Source of the DNA: a candidate division WWE3 bacterium CG_4_9_14_0_2_um_filter_35_11
Lineage (GTDB): Bacteria > Patescibacteriota > WWE3 > 2-01-FULL-39-13
DNA length: 43,352 bases
Reading direction: 5' to 3'
Assembly (NCBI GenBank): GCA_002789015.1
Contig: PFSJ01000022.1
Location: forward strand, 1 to 43,352
Shown piece after piece: positions 41,711 through 43,352 of this stretch. The notes below the pieces were generated by a model. The model searched no databases. It had not been told where the DNA came from and saw only the letters and a program-made list of their open reading frames with translations. Numbering within the stretch: the stretch's first letter is position 1; each line of letters opens with the position of its first letter. Position numbers and translations under genes: made by a program.

Positions 41711-43339
41711 CTAGTTATTATACAATTTTAAATCCTTAATTTTTACCTCAATTTTAGTATTACCATTCCATGTGTTTTGGGAAAGATTAAAGACGACGTC
41801 TATGGCTTGGCCATTTTCAAGTGAGTTTGATAGGCTTCCTTTCCCAAAAGCGAGGCCTGTGAATTGATTGCCCAATTTATCTTTTAGAAATAGTTTTAGA
41901 TGATCGTTTTCTTTTCCAAATCTTGAAAAATTTGCCACTGTAATATTTTTTGTGCAAAATACTGGTTCGCGGTTCCCAACTCCAAATGGTTTTAGTTTGT
42001 AAATTTCATTGAGTGTTTCTAAATTTATTAAAGTTGGATTTATTAGAGCGTCGATTTTCAAAGATTTTTTGAAAATCGACGCATCCCATTCATCAAGAGA
42101 CGAAAGTTTTTCTTTTAATTCCTGGATTTTTGAAGGTTTTATGGAAAAGCCGGCGGCCATTTCATGGCCGCCGAGTCCTTCAAAAAGTTCACTAAATTTT
42201 CTTAGTACGTCAACGATTGAAATTCCAGGTATTGATCTTGCAGATCCTTTAGCAATGTCATCTTTTTCATTTATTGCAATTGCGATTCCTGGTCTGTAAT
42301 ATTTTTGTGTTAATTTCCCTGCGACAAGTCCTATTATTCCTTCGTGGTAGTTTGTGCTTGATGTAACTATAAAATTCTTTACTACTCCTTCAGAATTTTC
42401 CTTTTCGATTTCGTTTATTGCGGCAAATGTGTCGGTTATTGTTTTTTCTTGCCTTTGTGAATTTAGCGAGTTTAATTTTTTGGAAAGGACCATAGCTTGT
42501 TCCATTGAATTTGTTGATAAAAGTCTTAGTGAATCCATCGCGTCTTCCATTCTTCCTGTTGCGTTGAGTCTTGGTCCGATTTGCCATCCTGCTTCATATT
42601 CTCCGATTTGATCTTTTATTAATGCGATTTGCGAAAGTGCATTAATTCCAATTGGCATATTTAGATTTAATTCTAAGAGTCCATGTTTAACGATTGATCG
42701 ATTAAATCCAATTAGAGGTTGAAGATCGCAGATTGTCCCAAGTGCGGCGAGGCCCAGTTTTTTTATTGATGTTTCTGGTGAAAGTTCGTTTGCGAGTATC
42801 CACGCTATTCCTGCACCCGTTGCATTTGTTGTGTGAATGATTTCATCTGCTTTTGGAAGCTTTCCGTGTGATTCGTGATGATCAGTGATTATTACTTTAT
42901 ATCCGAGTTTTTTGGCTTCTAAAACTTCCTTATTTGAAACTATGCCACAGTCGACCGTTATTAATAAGGGTAGCCCTTGTTTTGAAGGGGCTACCCTTAT
43001 AGCAGAGAGACTTTTTGAACTTAAACCGTATCCATCATCGAATCTGTTAGGTATGAAAGGCCTCACATTTTTGTATTCGAGGTCTTCGTATATTGTCTTC
43101 CAAAGTATTGCGGTCGCAGTTTGTCCGTCTACGTCATAATCACCGTGAATAATTATTTCCTCATTATCTTTTATTGCATCCAGTATTATGTTTTTTGCTG
43201 GAATTACGTGTTCCTTTATAAGTGCAACCATTTCTTTATAGCTTTTTATAAACTCGCTGGGAGCTTTTGGTTCAAGAAATCCTGAAATGTCTTTGATTTG
43301 CCTATTTCCTAAAACTATTTTAGTGATATCTTCTGTCAT
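41711..43339 (-). CDS. recJ: single-stranded-DNA exonuclease RecJ (DHH family)
   Basis: 542 residues. DHH motifs: HGDYDVDGQTA (Asp67, Asp69, Asp71), ITVDCGIVS, TDHHESHGKLP, and NATGAGIAW. The DHHA1 part has LGGHEMAAGFS with GGH, then an OB domain (KPFGVGNREPVF) to the end. RecJ degrades single strands 5' to 3' in repair and recombination. Only 13 nt lie upstream within the window, so the promoter cannot be judged. It carries two perfect inverted repeats of at least 13 bp, plus a 10-bp one over the GGHEMAAG codons. The next gene begins 1 nt inside the gap. Confidence 0.95.
   Translation of the reverse strand: MTEDITKIVLGNRQIKDISGFLEPKAPSEFIKSYKEMVALIKEHVIPAKNIILDAIKDNEEIIIHGDYDVDGQTATAILWKTIYEDLEYKNVRPFIPNRFDDGYGLSSKSLSAIRVAPSKQGLPLLITVDCGIVSNKEVLEAKKLGYKVIITDHHESHGKLPKADEIIHTTNATGAGIAWILANELSPETSIKKLGLAALGTICDLQPLIGFNRSIVKHGLLELNLNMPIGINALSQIALIKDQIGEYEAGWQIGPRLNATGRMEDAMDSLRLLSTNSMEQAMVLSKKLNSLNSQRQEKTITDTFAAINEIEKENSEGVVKNFIVTSSTNYHEGIIGLVAGKLTQKYYRPGIAIAINEKDDIAKGSARSIPGISIVDVLRKFSELFEGLGGHEMAAGFSIKPSKIQELKEKLSSLDEWDASIFKKSLKIDALINPTLINLETLNEIYKLKPFGVGNREPVFCTKNITVANFSRFGKENDHLKLFLKDKLGNQFTGLAFGKGSLSNSLENGQAIDVVFNLSQNTWNGNTKIEVKIKDLKLYNN
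41717..41722 (-). promoter_or_regulatory. -10 hexamer of the YbaK-DacA gene
   Basis: Minus-strand TATAAT, 7 nt (AACTAGG) before ATG 41709, placed in the last codons of recJ. Confidence 0.65.
42048..42082. repeat. perfect 15-bp inverted repeat inside recJ
   Basis: GCGTCGATTTTCAAA (42048-42062) and TTTGAAAATCGACGC (42068-42082), loop GATTT. It encodes the region WDASIFKKSLKIDAL. Confidence 0.95.
42151..42173. repeat. 10-bp inverted repeat at the recJ GGH motif
   Basis: CGGCGGCCAT (42151-42160), loop TTC, ATGGCCGCCG (42164-42173). It covers the conserved GGHEMAAG codons, so part of the symmetry could be forced by the protein sequence. Weaker than the others. Confidence 0.7.
42964..43000. repeat. 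perfect 13-bp inverted repeat inside recJ, with bulged extension
   Basis: ATAAGGGTAGCCC (42964-42976) and GGGCTACCCTTAT (42988-43000). Beyond one bulged G, two more pairs (TT/AA) extend it. It encodes the segment IRVAPSKQGLPLL before the conserved ITVDCG. Confidence 0.92.
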
Positions 43340-43352
43340 ATTGATTTGAGAT

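Noticed and set aside
42390-42587. Basic, ribosomal-protein-like ORF (MANRTKTQRNRKNGRR) on the minus strand
   Set aside because: It lies fully inside recJ in another frame. The composition comes from the AT-rich recJ codons, and there is no ribosome site.
1831-42978. Identical 13-mer AAGGGTAGCCCTT at 1831 and 42966
   Set aside because: Several shared 13-mers are expected by chance in a window of this size, and the two copies sit in unrelated contexts.
1-43352. CRISPR arrays, insertion sequences, tRNA or rRNA genes
   Set aside because: No regularly spaced repeats, transposase genes, tRNA-like TTCGA arms (other than in the tmRNA) or rRNA sequences were seen.
1-43352. Reassigned TGA codon, as in some CPR lineages
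   Set aside because: TGA ends several intact family-length genes (for example at 1366, 18116 and 20868), so the standard code applies.

Overview
The window is AT-rich, gene-dense chromosomal DNA from what looks like a Candidate Phyla Radiation (Patescibacteria) bacterium. This assignment rests on gene content and layout, not on a phylogeny. The signs are: very short intergenic gaps with many ATGA start/stop overlaps; shortened core enzymes (alanyl-tRNA synthetase without its C-terminal domain, an 88-residue thioredoxin, a 224-residue triosephosphate isomerase); an adenosylcobalamin-type ribonucleotide reductase with NrdR; a PilM/baseplate-J-like pair; PilN/PilO; a SipW/TasA-type pair; sortase; and few biosynthetic genes. 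TGA acts as a stop, so this is not a lineage that reads TGA as glycine. I cannot name the phylum.

Layout. 1-1.8 kb: a frameshifted gene with two repeated domains that runs off the left edge, then an AbrB/PIN toxin-antitoxin pair. 1.8-6.1 kb, minus strand: ComF, a PH-domain membrane protein, a small membrane protein, a PP2C-like membrane/propeller protein, SmpB and tmRNA, so both trans-translation partners are adjacent. 6.2-12.7 kb, plus strand: FtsH, NrdR, NrdJ, a TasA/camelysin-like secreted protein and a SipW-type signal peptidase. 12.7-17.8 kb, minus strand: HU, RNase Y, RecX, RecA, a truncated gene fused to the stub of an AbiEii toxin gene, and an AbiEi-like antitoxin. 17.85-22.65 kb, plus strand: a tight operon of thioredoxin, GAPDH, a small Fe-S protein, a short aldehyde:ferredoxin oxidoreductase-like protein, triosephosphate isomerase, an LCP protein and a HolA-like protein. 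22.7-26.4 kb: a surface module of sortase, a membrane-anchored protein, a PKD protein and a cohesin protein (both with VPxTG-like tails), and a dockerin-like/FN3 protein. 26.4-33.9 kb: ribosomal protein S20, MurJ, a small membrane protein, PilO, PilN, LepA, RNase J, a family 4 uracil-DNA glycosylase and a small unknown protein. 34.2-40.2 kb, plus strand: RecF, AlaRS, a PilM-like protein, a baseplate-J-like protein and RuvX. 40.2-43.3 kb, minus strand: a YbaK/D-Ala-D-Ala carboxypeptidase fusion and RecJ.

Two window-wide patterns stand out. First, at least eleven perfect inverted repeats with arms of 12-19 bp are scattered through the sequence, nine of them inside intact conserved genes (smpB, nrdJ, recX, murJ, pilN, rnj, ruvX, and recJ twice). 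Their sequences all differ, but most share one design: a GC-rich stem base, an AT-richer inner stem and a short loop. By rough estimate, chance predicts well under one. Second, at least a dozen genes have a -10-like hexamer ending exactly 6 or 7 nt before the start codon, which implies leaderless transcripts; only a few genes have Shine-Dalgarno leaders.

Other candidates for new biology are the miniature AOR-like protein between GAPDH and TPI, the cohesin/dockerin/sortase cluster, and the fusion of a tRNA-editing-like domain to a cell-wall carboxypeptidase. No tRNA, rRNA, insertion sequence or CRISPR array was seen.
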